Positions 11,901 through 23,950 of a stretch of 64,000 bases of DNA are shown here, piece after piece (the stretch's first letter is position 1; each line of letters begins with the position of its first letter). Location of the stretch: the NCBI GenBank assembly GCA_030704615.1, contig CM060731.1, positions 91,304,756 through 91,368,755 on the forward strand, in the 5' to 3' direction. The notes beneath the pieces are model-generated. The model saw nothing but the letters and a program-made list of their open reading frames with translations. It did no database searches and was not told the origin of the DNA. This DNA is from Takakia lepidozioides. Its lineage: Eukaryota > Streptophyta > Takakiopsida > Takakiales > Takakiaceae. Position numbers and translations under genes: made by a program.

Positions 11901-14900
11901 ATGGGCTATCAGTTCGGGGATTCCTCTGTGAATCGCAACTTTCTGTCAGTGTACGAAAACATGTCCAGGGAGCTTGATAGACTCGATCGATTTCATTCCA
12001 ATGTAGGTAGTCTTCCACTGACTGCCATTGTAGATGACGATGGGTTTGCAGTTGTTCACGAGGATGAGCTGGTTACGGTGTTCCCTCTGGAATTGGGTTC
12101 TCTGCTTGTTCAAAAAGAGGTGTATGACGAGGATGGGAATTTGGATTCTGGGCACTTGGAGAAACCATTGGTTGGCGAGTGTGGAATGAAGTGGAGAGTC
12201 CTTCCAGGCACATACCGGGTCTTTGGAAAAGAGAGAAGACAATCAGCAGGATCAATAGTTACCCCTGGCACTGTAGCATCGGTCGTGCAGCGGAAGGGCA
12301 CAGTTCATGTGAAACAAGAGGTGAGCACATCCACTACATTTGTGACTCTTTCAGACTCGTCCTCGGAGGATGTTTCTGAGATTCCTCCGCCAATGCAGAC
12401 TCCATTCTTGGATGATGACGAGTTGCAGGAGATAACGAGTGCCATTCCGAAATTGAAAGCCCTCGCAGGGGTGCCTGGGTAAAAGAGCGAGCTGCGTTTT
12501 GTTGATTGGGAGTCCCTTCGTGTGCAGCGGGTTCAATACGTGCCAGCAGAGTTTGATGGGGACATCTTGTTTGAGCTCAACCCTCCCACGTCTTCCAGTG
12601 GACTAGCTGGGCTTCTGTAGGGCATGGACAAGAAACATGACGGACACCCTTGGTGGAGGACAAAAACGTCGAACATCCACAACGACATTGGATTGAAATT
12701 TTGAAGGTCGGTCTGCGTTGGGCATTGTAAGTGCGTGAATATTTCTTGCCCTCACCTGAGAAATAGCGCTAAACCAAACGAAAGTGAGTGGGAAGGTGTG
12801 CCCCTAAATCCTTTCACCCCAGGGCTTGCCCCTCCCAAGACCAATACTTTTGTGCAGGTTCTGCAAACTTTCCCCGTCTTGTGTTTTTGTGTGCCACGCT
12901 CGTATGTACCAGGTGGCACACCGATGCAAGACAATGACTCGTGCCTGCATTCATATGGGTACACACGAGCATCCTGTGTCCAAAGGAAGTTGCAGGGATA
13001 GCGTGGACATCGCTAGAAATCTGCTGAAGCAGGAGTTCCACAATGCCCCTTGTGCAACGCCTTCTGCTATAGCGCTTTCAACTAGCAAGGCATTCTTGGA
13101 AAAACACATACTGGGTGAAGGGGATGCGACACAACCAATGTTGGATGCAAATTCGCTTGAGGCAGCGATGGACCATTTCTCCGTGTTGAGCTCTCCCAAT
13201 ATTCAAAACCAAGTGAATGCACTCAGAATGGGCACAGACACTGCTGGATTCATGGACAACATTATGGACCTCAAACGGAGGAGTCGCTATGAATTCATTC
13301 AAAACAGTATCTTCCCTAGCCAGGGCTTGGTGTATTTGTTCAAGATGTCCACAGTGGGCGAAGGCAGTGGTGTGAGCATAGTGGGTTGGACAACCATGGC
13401 GTGCCATGTGTACGATCCAGCGTACCAACGTGTGCTCTCCATAGCAATTTGTGATATGCAGTCGGAGGACACTGAATCCCAGATGATCATGTGGAATTCG
13501 CTCCTGGCCGTCATGCAGCGCAATGGAATACAAAACACAAATTTTGTGGGCTTCATGGCTGATAGTGCACAGACAAATTTCAATGCAGTGCGGCGCGTGT
13601 TTGGTTCGGGGGATCCTAAGGTCCCAATGGAAAATAGGGAGCGCACATGCCTCTTCCATTGGAGTCAATCTCTGGCACATCATACAAAGCGCTGCATTTG
13701 CCCTAACCTTTAGTTAGAGCACAGAAGCCTCTGCCTCAAGTACAAAAATGCCACCTCAATGGGAGAAGCTGAGAGCACTTACCAAGCAATCCGAGCTTGG
13801 TGGTTCTCCTCTGGTGCTGCTACTGGTATCCACCTGAAGGAGTTGGAGGACTGGTTGGTTTTCTGGCACTTCAGGTACAGACAGTGGGGAGCTTTCATGA
13901 CGACGGTAAGCCTCTTCAATCCCAGAAACACAAATTTCACTTTGCATCATGCCTGTTCATTTGGGGTTGTTGGATTGTCACTTGCAGAACCTCTTCCATT
14001 TCCTTTCGTTCCTCACATTTCCATGCAATGCCTCCTGCAGGACATGTCCTTGGAGGACTTGGCCAACATGCCATCCTGTAATTTGGCGGAGACTGTTCAC
14101 AATGCCTAGATGCAGCAGTCTACCAAAGCAGGACGTGACTTGTATGTGGCCACTGCTGATGACATGGTGCGGGCACTTACACAACAAACCAGGTACCGCA
14201 ATTTTCTGATGGGACGGGGCGGAGGCAAGGGCCTTGATACAACTTTGTTGATGCTAAGGGCTGCGAGTAAGTCCGGAGACCCATCAAAGATGGCCAGAGC
14301 TTTGAACAGGTGCACTGAAGGCTCCCCTTTGCAATCCAGGCTCCCCCATTTGGAAGGCGAAGAAAGATTTGGATCATGCAAAAGGAAATTGAACACTCCT
14401 CCAGGGTCAGATGAAGATTCCCATCGGCCGGACAGGGTCAATTTCTCTGTACCAAGGGTGTCTCCAGTGCAGACTAAGTCGTGTGCCCACCCCTTCCCAG
14501 GTGGGTCCTCCTCCAATGGAGCAGGTGCAGATCATGCAAGCACATCAGCAGGAATCCCATCCCCCCCCCCGCAATTTGGCCTGTGAAACTTGGGACGTCG
14601 CTGTCATCAACCGAGATAAGCATGCTGGAGGAGGGAGGGTTCTGTCTTGCACGGTCCCGGGTGGTGCCCTCATGCACTGTCGGCACAGATGTGCCACATG
14701 CTCCGGCAATGCCTCCACCCGGTGCCAACTCCCACCCAACAAAAAGAGATGGAAAAACAGTGCGCCGTGTCGCTTCGGGTGCAGATCACGAATGCAAGAT
14801 GGAATCGGCTAGAATTTTGTAGGTTCGGGTGACTCGTATCACCGAAGTCCCTACCTCGGGGTATGGACGGATTTACACAATGTTGTCTATTGGCTCAGTT

Positions 14901-15122
14901 CTTCATGGCAAAGAATATCAGGTTACCGTGGGGAATTTCCCTACGTGCACTTGTCCGGATTTTGTAACGATGCGTGAGGGCGCTCTCGGCATGAGAGGGA
15001 AGTGGGTCCCCTGCAAGCATCAATATTACATATACCTTGTAATTATGTGCTGCGACGGTAAGAGAGACCAATTCATTCACCAAGCCACACTAGGCTACGG
15101 AGAAGTAATCACCCTTCTGTAG
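11901..15122 (+). pseudogene. MULE transposase, decayed copy (E1b)
   Basis: The block order matches the E2 transposase. An N-terminal region has DSSSED. The KKHDGHPW block is near 12630. The HxH end of the WRKY-GCM1-type finger (IHMGTHEH) is at about 12950-12970. The RNase H fold has the second Asp in FMADSAQ near 13560 and the C-x-x-H region. A second exon begins near 14041 with the Glu motif LAETVH at 14083-14097. The SWIM finger (CTCPDF, then PCKH) lies at 14947-15018. Stops interrupt it at about 12481, 12618, 13711, 14107 and 14585. About 28 residues that in E2 contain the first catalytic Asp are deleted near 13382. It is non-functional and older than the E2 and E3 copies. Confidence 0.75.
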
Positions 15123-17060
15123 CAGGACACCTCACGTAGGGCTCCGCCAAATTCTCTTTGAACACATACGAGCCATGCCCGCTTCCCATGCTGGTTTCCA
15201 GGTTACCATGTAAAGACTTTGCATTTAGGACAAACACATACATTTCGTTCGCGGAACCAGGGCAAATGCACATGCCATTCATTGTAATCGTCTATCTGTG
15301 AATTGAAATAAAGTGTGTCAATCATTATGAGCTCAAATCTGCCATATTTTCATATTCATCTTTTTGTGCAGGCATTGCAGACATGGTGCATGGTGGCCCC
15401 CTTTGTTTTGACCACGGTAATAGGCCCTCTTCCTGCAATCCACGCCTATAGGACCTGCTTCTCCAGCAGATTTGTGCCGCTCACGCTTCCCTAAAGCGTG
15501 AGCTCAACTCCTAGGCTCACGGGGCTGGGCTCACGCCGTAGCTACGCTGAGTTTCTAGGTTACCTTTTATCTTGTCAACACAGCCTTCACAAAGATAGGC
15601 CTGTGTATAGGGATTATGAGTGTTCCTCAACCAAGGGCAGCAAATAGCTTGTAACATGCCAACATCGCCTTCACAAGTCAGGACAGGCATGAGTATTATC
15701 AGTGTACTTCAGCCAATGGTAGCACACTACTGCACATAATTTCACCCAGTTAGCCAATTTTCTGGTTATAGAAGCAAATTTCCTAATAGATAAAATCATA
15801 CCATATTAGGGATTTAGTACTCCATATTACTGACATGGAGGTAAGGTGGGCTGATACCTCATGGTCAAGTGATCAATGACATAACAAGAATACAGCTGGA
15901 CAGGTAGAGTCATGACTTTTCCATGTTACCTCTTAGCCGTTGAACAAGTTGTTGTTTCCAGGTTACCTTTTATGTTGTCAACATAACCTTCACAAAGTTG
16001 GACAGGCATGGCCTTCAGTTTGTCAACATCGCCTTCACATAAGTGGACAGGCATGAGCATAGGAATTATAAGTGTTCTCCAGCCAAAGGATTTCACCCTA
16101 TCAGTCACATTTAACCAGGGAAGGATCCTTGTTCGCGAGGAACCTTATACTGATGTGAGTCAGCTTGCTGGTTTCAGAATTAATTTTCCAAGGGTATGAA
16201 TCAGTACATAACATTCTTTCCAAGCCGTATCAACGTTGCCGGAAAAATACAGAATGGGAGAAGCCAGTGAGATCACCATATTAATATTGATTCACCGGTC
16301 TATTCCAGCCACATACTACACTCCGGGCAATTTTTAGTGGTGCTGCAAGGAGCGAGGCCACATACAAGAGAAACATAAAAGCTTAAGAGCCGGAAGGTAT
16401 CTAAGAGTGACACGAGGCATCGGCTACAAGAGACAAGCTAAACAAAGTAATGTACATTGACCGGATCATGTAGAAGGTGTTGTACACATATACTCGATTA
16501 TGCTGTCTGACAATGGCCTAGCTCACAATATCAGCTCTCAGGTCTACCTTAGAAACACACTGCTTATGATGCCTTTCTCACCAAGCTCAAATCACCAACA
16601 AATTCTTGCTGGACAGGATTATACCTTACTGGTATCCCATGGCTTTGAGCCCATAACTCCAATCTAGAGTGCACTTGCTGGAACTCCCTTGGCTTTGAGT
16701 TCATCACTCCAAATCGGGGTGTATTTGCTACCCTTCTGTCAAGCCAATGAAATGTAAGTACATCGACATGAGAAAGACGGAACAAGAAAGGAGAGGGGTA
16801 GATGGTGTGTACAAACACCACGTAAGTACACTGGTCAAAGGAAGAGAGGGAAGATATTAATGCCATGTCAAGACACAGACAAGACCAGTAGGGTCGTTGT
16901 TAATTAAAGACATCATCCGCCCTTTACAGGGCACCATCTAACACCTCCTTCCATGCACATCTCCTCAAATGATTGAACTGTAGATTTCAAAGTACATGAA
17001 ATCTCAGGGTGGGAGGGTGGGGTTTTTTTTTTAAAAGGCCATTCATCATTCAAAGAGACC
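15123..17060. other. Gene-free region with diverged repeat paragraphs
   Basis: A segment containing gtcaacat, cgccttcaca, ggacaggcatgag and an ag(t)gttcctcagccaa-like end recurs at about 15560-15630, 15650-15720 and 15960-16090, each often preceded by ccaggttacctttta. A perfect hairpin lies at 15479-15501 (gctcacgctt, short loop, complement). No open frame above about 100 codons is supported. Nothing else is recognised to 17060. Confidence 0.5.
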
Positions 17061-17138
17061 ATCAACCCCCTTGCTTTATACCATTTGCAGCAGCTCAGTT
17101 GGATCTGAGAGGGCTGCCTGAGAAAGTCTTCATTCCAA
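17061..17138. repeat. Left arm of a perfect 78-bp inverted repeat
   Basis: This is the exact reverse complement of 19396-19473. The two arms bound a 2.4-kb block. Outer ends read ATCAACCCCCTTGCTTTATA. No flanking duplication is evident, so these could be termini of a nonautonomous element or a rearranged repeat. Confidence 0.85.
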
Positions 17139-17930
17139 AGTCTTCATTTCATAAGAAAACAGTCCTATGCCATGAGCAGTTATGAATAAACACTTCACAG
17201 GTCTGGATATAGTGTTCCAGAACCCTAGCATGTCGTTTTCAGTGCATCACAAGAACTTTCAAAGCATTGCCAAGGTAAAAAATAAAGCCAAAGGGTCATG
17301 AAAACATATGACAGATCTGACATAGCATAACCAGACCTGCATACCCTTTATTGCTGTCTCATTGTAAGCCAGCCTCTAGATCATTCATGCCCCTTAATAA
17401 AACTGAGTCTCAAACTGAGCTTTCAGGTCATTCATCATTGAAGGAGACAATCAACACCCTTGATTTATGCCCTCGTAGAAAGAAATGAGCCATAAACACT
17501 AGTTGCAGGTGCATTGCTGCATTTTACTCACACGGATACACTTGTGTCAAGCGGTTTCCAGCATAGATACCTTCAGGTACAAATCTGGAAATGGTATTCC
17601 AGCACCCCATAAGAAACATTCAGAGCATATAGGTCACAATAAGGACATCCAAAATCACTTAACCTTTACCATGTCATAACCCCAAGGGCTTGGGGGAATG
17701 TAATCTGGTTTGACTCTCCATAAAGCCAAGAAATAAAATAAAACCAAGCATTTTAATAAAGGCCTGGAGATGGCTTGATCCTCCATAAAGCCAGAGCCAT
17801 TTAATAGAGGTCCGATCTGCAATCGGGTTATGAACTCAGGCGCCGTTGATGGGGGTCTTAGAGAAAGGTTCACCTCATCCATTTCCTAGTACAAACCCCC
17901 ATTCCAACGGTACCAAGCACTAGGGCTGGG
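17139..17930. other. Interior of inverted-repeat block, no gene
   Basis: AT-rich repeat-derived sequence. A partial second copy of the arm-like motif (attcatcattgaaggagac, tcaacaccc) is at 17430-17465. The ctccataaagcc motif near 17715-17785 is shared with 2920-2960. No coding region is supported. Confidence 0.4.
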
Positions 17931-19265
17931 GCCTTGCGGTTTGGGACATCTCAACGTGACAAAACAAAACAAAACAAAACAAATCATCTTAATTCATGTA
18001 TTGATTTGGGAGATCTAGGCCTGGGGTAGCCTACGCCATTGGCCCATGTGTTAAGAATTGAAATTTAAGTCCAAGTGCAATCCCTATGTATTCAAGTAGC
18101 GTCTCCTATGTCAAGGTCTATGTGTGAAGAATTGAAATCTAAGCCCAAGTGCAATTTCTTATGTACCCAAGTGGGTCTCCTATGTCGAGGCCCAAGTGCA
18201 ACCTCTAGTGTAGCGTATGCCGTTGGCCCATGTTTTATTCATGTATCCAAGTGCATCTTCCATGTACATGCCCAAGTGTCCAGTGTCATCTAAGTCCAAG
18301 TGCAATCCCATATCTAATCAGTTTTTTTTTCTTTCTTTCAGAGAGCCTACGACCAGATTTGAACCGGAGACCTTTCCCTTGATATCTCTCCCGTTGAGGC
18401 TCCAAACATTGTCCCAGGAATGCCCACTTTGCCATTTTTGCAAAAATTTTGTGAATTTCCAGCGACCAAAAGCACTTAGAATTCGACATCTCCCACACCG
18501 CAGGTCCAAAAATCGTGAGACCAAGCCCGTGCACCCCTCCTCATCGAGGGCTTTCCAACGGTACCAAGCAGCAGGGCTGGGGCCTTACGGTTCGGGACAT
18601 CTCAACGTGACAAAACAAAACAAAATAAAACAAAACAAAACAAACAAATCGTCTTAATTCATATATTGACAAGGGTAGCCTGTGCCATTGGCTTAAGTGT
18701 CAAGTGTCATCTAAGTCCAAGTGTAAGATCCTCTATGTATCCCAATGCGTCTCCTATGTCGAGGCCCAAATTTGAACTCTAGGGTAGCATGTGCCGTGGG
18801 CTCAAGTGTAAGTGTCATCTAAGTCCAAGTGTAAGATCCTCTATGTATCCCAATGCGTCTCCTATGTCAAGGCCCAAGTGCAACCTGATCTAGAATAGCC
18901 TGTACCTTTGGCCCATGTGTGAAGAATTGGAAATCTAAGACCAAGTGCAATTTCTTATGTATCCAATGCGTATCCTATGTTGAGGCCCAAGTGCGACCTC
19001 TACTGTAGCCTACGCCATCGGCCCATGTGTGAAGAATTAAAATCTAAGTCCAAGTGCAATCTCCTATGTATCCAAGTGCGTCTCCTATGTCGAGGCCCAA
19101 ATGCGACCTCTAGGGTAGCATGTGCCGTTGGCCCAAGTGTCTAGTGTCATCTAAGTCCAAGTGCAATCCCTTATGTATCCAAGTGCGTCTCCTATGTTGA
19201 GGCCCAAATTCGACCTCTAGGGTAGCCCCTACCGTTGGCCCAAGTGTCCAATGTCATCTAAGTAA
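17931..19265. repeat. Duplicated ~0.7-kb repeat with internal minisatellite
   Basis: Two successive blocks each start with gggacatctcaacgtgac and a run of caaaa units (17960-17985 and 18602-18640), then a TTAATTCATRTATTGA segment, then degenerate units of about 50-75 bp. Those units contain ctaagtccaagtgcaat, tatgtatccaagtgcgtctc and ctatgtcgaggccc. The second block has more units. Each block is followed by one SINE-like segment. Noncoding. Confidence 0.7.
18340..18440 (-). repeat. tRNA-related SINE-like segment, copy 1
   Basis: On the minus strand a good RNA polymerase III B-box (GGTTCAAATCTGG) sits within gtctccGGTTCAAATC, followed by gtcgtaggctc like a tRNA T-arm and 3' stem. The A-box is not convincing. 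A near-identical copy is at 19272-19385. It is a tRNA-derived SINE or tRNA relic rather than a functional tRNA, since I cannot fold a full cloverleaf. Confidence 0.35.
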
Positions 19266-19271
19266 GTTTTT

Positions 19272-19385
19272 TTCCACAGAGCCTACGACCAGATTTGAAC
19301 CGGAGACCTTCCCTTGATATCTCTCTCGTCGAGACTCCAACCATTGTCCAGGAATGCCCACTTTGCAATTTTTGCTATTTTTTGT
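19272..19385 (-). repeat. tRNA-related SINE-like segment, copy 2
   Basis: The B-box and tRNA-like 3' region are the same as in the copy at 18340-18440. A T-run (complement of A-tail) lies on the plus strand just before it (gtttttttccac). The right arm of the 78-bp inverted repeat follows almost directly. Confidence 0.35.
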
Positions 19386-19395
19386 GAATTTCCAG

Positions 19396-19473
19396 TTGGA
19401 ATGAAGACTTTCTCAGGCAGCCCTCTCAGATCCAACTGAGCTGCTGCAAATGGTATAAAGCAAGGGGGTTGAT
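19396..19473. repeat. Right arm of a perfect 78-bp inverted repeat
   Basis: Exact reverse complement of 17061-17138. See the left arm. Confidence 0.85.
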
Positions 19474-19770
19474 AAAGGTGATACCATTTGGCTTCACACT
19501 AAAGTCAAATATACGGAGGGCATACTTACCACTTCGTAGGTTACGATATCCTGCATTGAAGGCGCGACGTTGTCTTCTTCACTAAGTTTTCAGACACTTG
19601 CGTCCAACGCAATTCGTAGCGTAACATTACATCAACATGGAAAGAATACATTGATAGAAACAACCACAATATTCCTTGGACTATGGATGCATTAGTAGTT
19701 GAGAGACAGGGGGATTTGCTATTCTATCAGCTATCAGCTCATCAGCCATTAGTGTGACGTGGATGCGGAA
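19474..19770. other. Flank of element E2, no gene seen
   Basis: Single-copy-looking sequence with no supported frame. It leads into the E2 target site. Confidence 0.4.
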
Positions 19771-19778
19771 ACGGCGGC
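19771..19778. repeat. E2 target-site duplication, left copy
   Basis: ACGGCGGC immediately precedes the E2 left end and is repeated at 29021-29028 immediately after the right end. Eight bases lies within the usual MULE range of about 8-11. Confidence 0.75.
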
Positions 19779-19850
19779 GGGGGCTGCTATTTCATGAGCG
19801 GCATGAGCATGAGCGGAAAAAAAAAAAGCATGAGCAGACCATTGTGAGTC
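19779..19850. repeat. E2 left terminal inverted repeat
   Basis: TGCTATTTCATGAGC followed by gcatgagc, atgagcgg and, after an A-run, catgagcag. Similarity to the right end is strong for about 20 bp and then continues only as the iterated motif. Confidence 0.8.
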
Positions 19851-19999
19851 CACGGAAATAGGGTTAGGAGGCACGGAAATAGGGTCATGTGAAGTTGGAA
19901 TGTGGCACCAGTGGACTTGAAATGCAACATTTTATTGCAAATTTTGTGGCAAGCCACGTCTATACAAGTGTGTTCTAACTGTCATAGCCGGAATGGGCA

Positions 20000-22900
20000 C
20001 TACTCTCCTACACCCTCCGAGGAACTTGCCCCACCTTCTTCCTCATCCCCCTCATCCCCCTCATCCTCCGAGCTCTGTGATGCATCAGTTCCACTATGCC
20101 TCTCAAAAATCCCGTCCTCTCCTTGGGGGACTGTCCACCTCACCTCCTGGGAATCTTCTGCGTCTTCTCCCCCACTTTCCTCAGCAGAATCCAACACAAA
20201 TCTACGAGCTTGACGGGCTCTAATAGCTGCTGCCTCCTCCCTCATCTTCATTTTCTTGAGGCTTGCCTCGTCTAAAATCTGCTGTACACGACTACGTTCG
20301 GAACACCTCCTAATGGACACCGAAGCAAGCCGGGCAGCATAAGTAGGAAGGATGTACTCCCTTTCTGGACTAGGCATGAAATCCCCCCTGGCAAAAAAGG
20401 CACGTTCCTCCTGCCCATGAACTCCGGTGTAGACGTCCCTCCGGCAGTACTTGGCATCCTACAGTAAGAACAAATCCACTTGAAGAATGTCAATACCAGC
20501 ACAACCAGAAAGGGTTTTCAATGAAATAAGAGAGCGGAGGGAGGTGCCTCACAAAATCTGGAGGCAACTTACAATGCCACCACTCACTCGTAAACTGGGG
20601 GCTCCTCGGCCTCGATCCCAACTTCCTCCCCCTGCTCCTTCTCGGATTTTTCCTCATCCTCCGAGGATGCCTCTTCCTCTTTCGGTAGACGTTCAACCGC
20701 TGCAAGTTCCGAGTTGTGGAGGGCAGTATCTGGCTTGAAGGCGAACACATGCCTGTCGGACAACGTCCCTGCCCACATTGAAGCACCTGAGGAACAAAGC
20801 GGGCGGTTAATAGCTTGCGGCATGCAATTGCAATGGGGCCAGGGGACAAACTGAGCACGTGAAGGCTTACCCGTGCCGCATGTGAGGTCCAGAATCCGCC
20901 CTTGGACATCCGAGCACGTCTCCATGAGGGTTTGGATGAAAGCAGGGCTCCGGGTCCGGCTGTACCGCCACGGTTTGCCTGTCTTTGTGTCCTTCGGCAT
21001 ACTAGAGTGGGGCACATAGTTGTAGAGGACATCGTAGGTTACAGGGTCCACAGCGGCATCAACAAGACGACCGTCGTTGCGGAATTTGAACGTAGACCCT
21101 CTCTTCACAAAGCAATATGCCTCAAACACCAATGTCTGCACATCCAACAAAGAAGGGATCAATTCCAGGGTCTACTTAACATACACCACAATATGAAGTG
21201 AATGCAATAGATTGATAACTTACACTTTGGCCCTCTGTTCGCAACCCCTGCGTACTGATGCAGAACCATTTTCTGAGGAGGACGGGGTGACACTTTTCGG
21301 TGTCCACCTTGCCACCGCATTCTCTGTGGTCTTCCCTCTCGTGGCAAGGACAACCACACATCCACCGTCATCCAGAAGCATCCCCGCCAGCCCAAACCCG
21401 GCTTTCCAGTAGTCCTCAGTAAACCTGTTCCAGGTGGGCACACCATCCAGGCCCTCCAGCAGCTCCCCATCTGGAATGTCGAGGAGAATCATGTCGCAAG
21501 CTCTCTCCACCTCAACCCCCCCCCGAGTGCTCTTGCAATTCGTGCTCACAGCCGTGAAGAATTCCATCATGGCTTCAAAACCAGGGGTGTCTTTAGGCTC
21601 TGTACTGGCAGCCCTCTTCTTGGCTTTCCCCTTCTGCTCCGCCAGAGACTTGTTGTGTGCCACCTTCTTCGCCCTGGCAGCGAGAGCGTCAAGGAAGCTC
21701 TCATTGACGCATTGGATGATGGTTGGAGGTTCTAGCTTTGGCCTGTGCGTAAACGTCACCGCCGAATACCGCCGTGTAGGCTCGCCCTCAAATGCCAACT
21801 TCTTGGCAGAGCCAGTCCCACTCCGAACTGACTTGGGAACCCGGACGACCGGTGACTGGGTAGGAGCAACAGCAGTCGCAGGACCTTGAACAAAATCGGC
21901 GTCGGAGTCACTCTCTTGGGTCCCCTCCTGCGCCTCCTCCGATGCCCGATGGTTTTCTTCTTTTTGGGTGTTACTGCAGTCACCTGTTTCCTTGTCCTTT
22001 TCCTTTGACCTTTACTCTTCTCATGCAATTTCTCCTGAATTCCTGCCTGAGCAAGCTCTGCCGCTTTCCTGGAGTTCGCAAGCGCTTTTGCCTCTTTTGC
22101 ACCCAACGGAGGCAGCGGAGCCCGGTTTCGTCGGAATTCAGCATCCAGCTTCAATTGAAACTCGGATGGGTCGAGCGAGCCGGGCGGAAGGTCCACATAC
22201 CAAGGGCAATCACGCAAATGTTCCAGATGCCACTCCTTCACAATATCGTCAGTGTACATGGAGTCAGCCCCAGGGTTCCTCCATGCCAGGAAGAATGGTG
22301 GCTCGAAAGACAGATGACCTTTCTCCAAAAGCGAGAACTTACAGTACCTGCATTCATGAAAAACACAATGAGGTCCGAAAATGGCTAAGTCTCTGAACGG
22401 CAATAGGGCCTACAACTGGAATATGGCGCCGAATTTCCACTTCAGGGCCACCCAGTCTAGGGACTTAGCCCGAAAATGGCTAAGTCCCTCGACGGCAATA
22501 GGGCTAGAACTGGAAAACGGCGCCGAATTTCCAGTTCCGGGCCAGCCAGTCTAGGGACTTAGCCCGAAAATGGCTAAGTCCCTGGACGGCAATAGGGCCT
22601 AGAACTGGAAAACGGCGCCGAATTTCCAGTTCCGGGCCAGCCACACTAGGGACTTAGGCCGAAAATGGCTAACTCCCTGAACGGCAATAGGGCCTAAAAC
22701 TGGAATATGGCGCCGAATTTCCACTTCAGGGCCAGCCAGTCTAGGGACTTGGCGAAAATGGGTAAGTCCCTGAACGACAATAGGGCCTGGAACTGGAAAA
22801 TGGCGCCGAATTTCCAGTTCCGGGCCAGCCAGTCTAGGGACTTAGCCATTTTCGGAGCCCTGACTGGAAATTCGGCGCCATTTTCCCTAACACCACTTGA

Positions 22901-23950
22901 GGCCTCTAACATCCTGCAATGCCAGGACTTGAAAGAAAGGCAGCGCGTATGTACCTGTACAGAAGGCGCATTGCTGCTTTGTCCGCGTTCGGCTGGTCGG
23001 TGAACTCGTGGCTCCGGCGAGCATCTGCTATCTCCCGAAAGAATAGGTTGGTTTTGTAGAGCAGAAAGTACCTCGTCACATAGTCACGTAGGCTCTCTGC
23101 TGCAGGAGATATCTCCATCTTGAACTGATGTGCTTGTGTGTCCAGCTGCTCTTGCGCATTCGTCGTCACCTGTGGAGATTGTCCATCAGATCGCTTTCCT
23201 CAAAAAATACAATGAATCCACCCCCTACTAGAGTACAAGCCCCAAACGAAGCGTGGGGAAGTACCTGAAACCACCATGTCATGCGGTTCATCCACATGTC
23301 GAATGTGGGTCAGAGAGTTTGTCCGGTTTGGGGAAGCTCCACATGTCCCTGGTACTTTGGGAACCATTCCAGATTTGGAGCCACCGGGTCTGTCCAACCA
23401 CCCAGCATATTCGTAAGCGCCAAACACCACAAAAAGGAGTTGTTGCCACCACAATTTGGTTAAGAATGTATCACCTTTTCTGTTGCATCCACACAGGATG
23501 TGGCTAGACGATGGAGCTTCTCCAATGTCATCGTGGGCTTCAGAGCGCGAGAGTAGTGCTTCCCCACCTCCATCAGAAAGTCGGCACCAAGGGCGGGATC
23601 AGCTATGGCCACGTACTTTACCATCCGCGACTTGTACTTTATGCGGGCCCTCACCTCCGCAGCTTTGACATACGATTCGAGTTCCGGGAGGGTTGGATTC
23701 TTCTTCTCTGACTCCATGTAGAACCTCCGCGCATGTGCCAAATCCTGCTGTATTTTCGTCTGTCGAAAAGGCGCACATAAGATTAGAGATCCTGCTCAAC
23801 ACAATTTCTTCTATTGGGGGAGGAGAGACAAATTAGCTCAACAAAACTGTGAGGAGCTTTACCCGAAATATGTAGTCCACCATGGCGTCGACGCTCAGCC
23901 TATACCAGGTTCTGTCTGCCTTTGCCTCCGACAAGACTTCCTTTGGGGGG
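20000..23950 (-). pseudogene. ParB-truncated DNA methyltransferase-like gene (E2)
   Basis: Eight exons can be placed by splice signals and similarity to the E3 copy: about 23863-23950, 23475-23759, 23265-23389, 22955-23169, 21224-22347, 20871-21135, 20588-20786 and 20000-20458 (stop TAG at 20000-20002). The ParB-like N-terminal exon is absent, and palindrome repeats begin where it should continue. Methyltransferase signatures are DMILLDIPDG (motif IV position, exon five), LDDGGCVVVLA after it, then SPAFIQTL and GRILDLTCGTG (motif I position, end of exon six) continuing after an intron to ASMWAGTLSDRH. A Lys/Arg-rich linker (TPKKKK) precedes motif IV, and the tail is acidic. Frameshifts near 23300 and 21950 (a homopolymer) mark a pseudogene, although one or both could be assembly errors. 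Confidence 0.6.
22380..22915. repeat. Intronic tandem repeat with GGCGCC palindromes (E2)
   Basis: Five units of about 95-120 bp each contain ccgaaaatggctaagtccct, ggcaatagggcc, an ggcgccgaatttcc half-palindrome and gggccagccagtctaggga. They lie in the intron between the exons ending at 22955 and starting at 22347. Minus-strand frames across the units are by-products. Confidence 0.85.

Noticed and set aside
18340-18440. Functional tRNA gene
   Set aside because: Only the B-box and T-arm-like part are good. No full cloverleaf, and the copies are repeat-associated.
20487-22403. Plus-strand frames across the E2 methyltransferase-like gene
   Set aside because: Shadows. The minus strand has conserved motifs, splice signals and paralogues.
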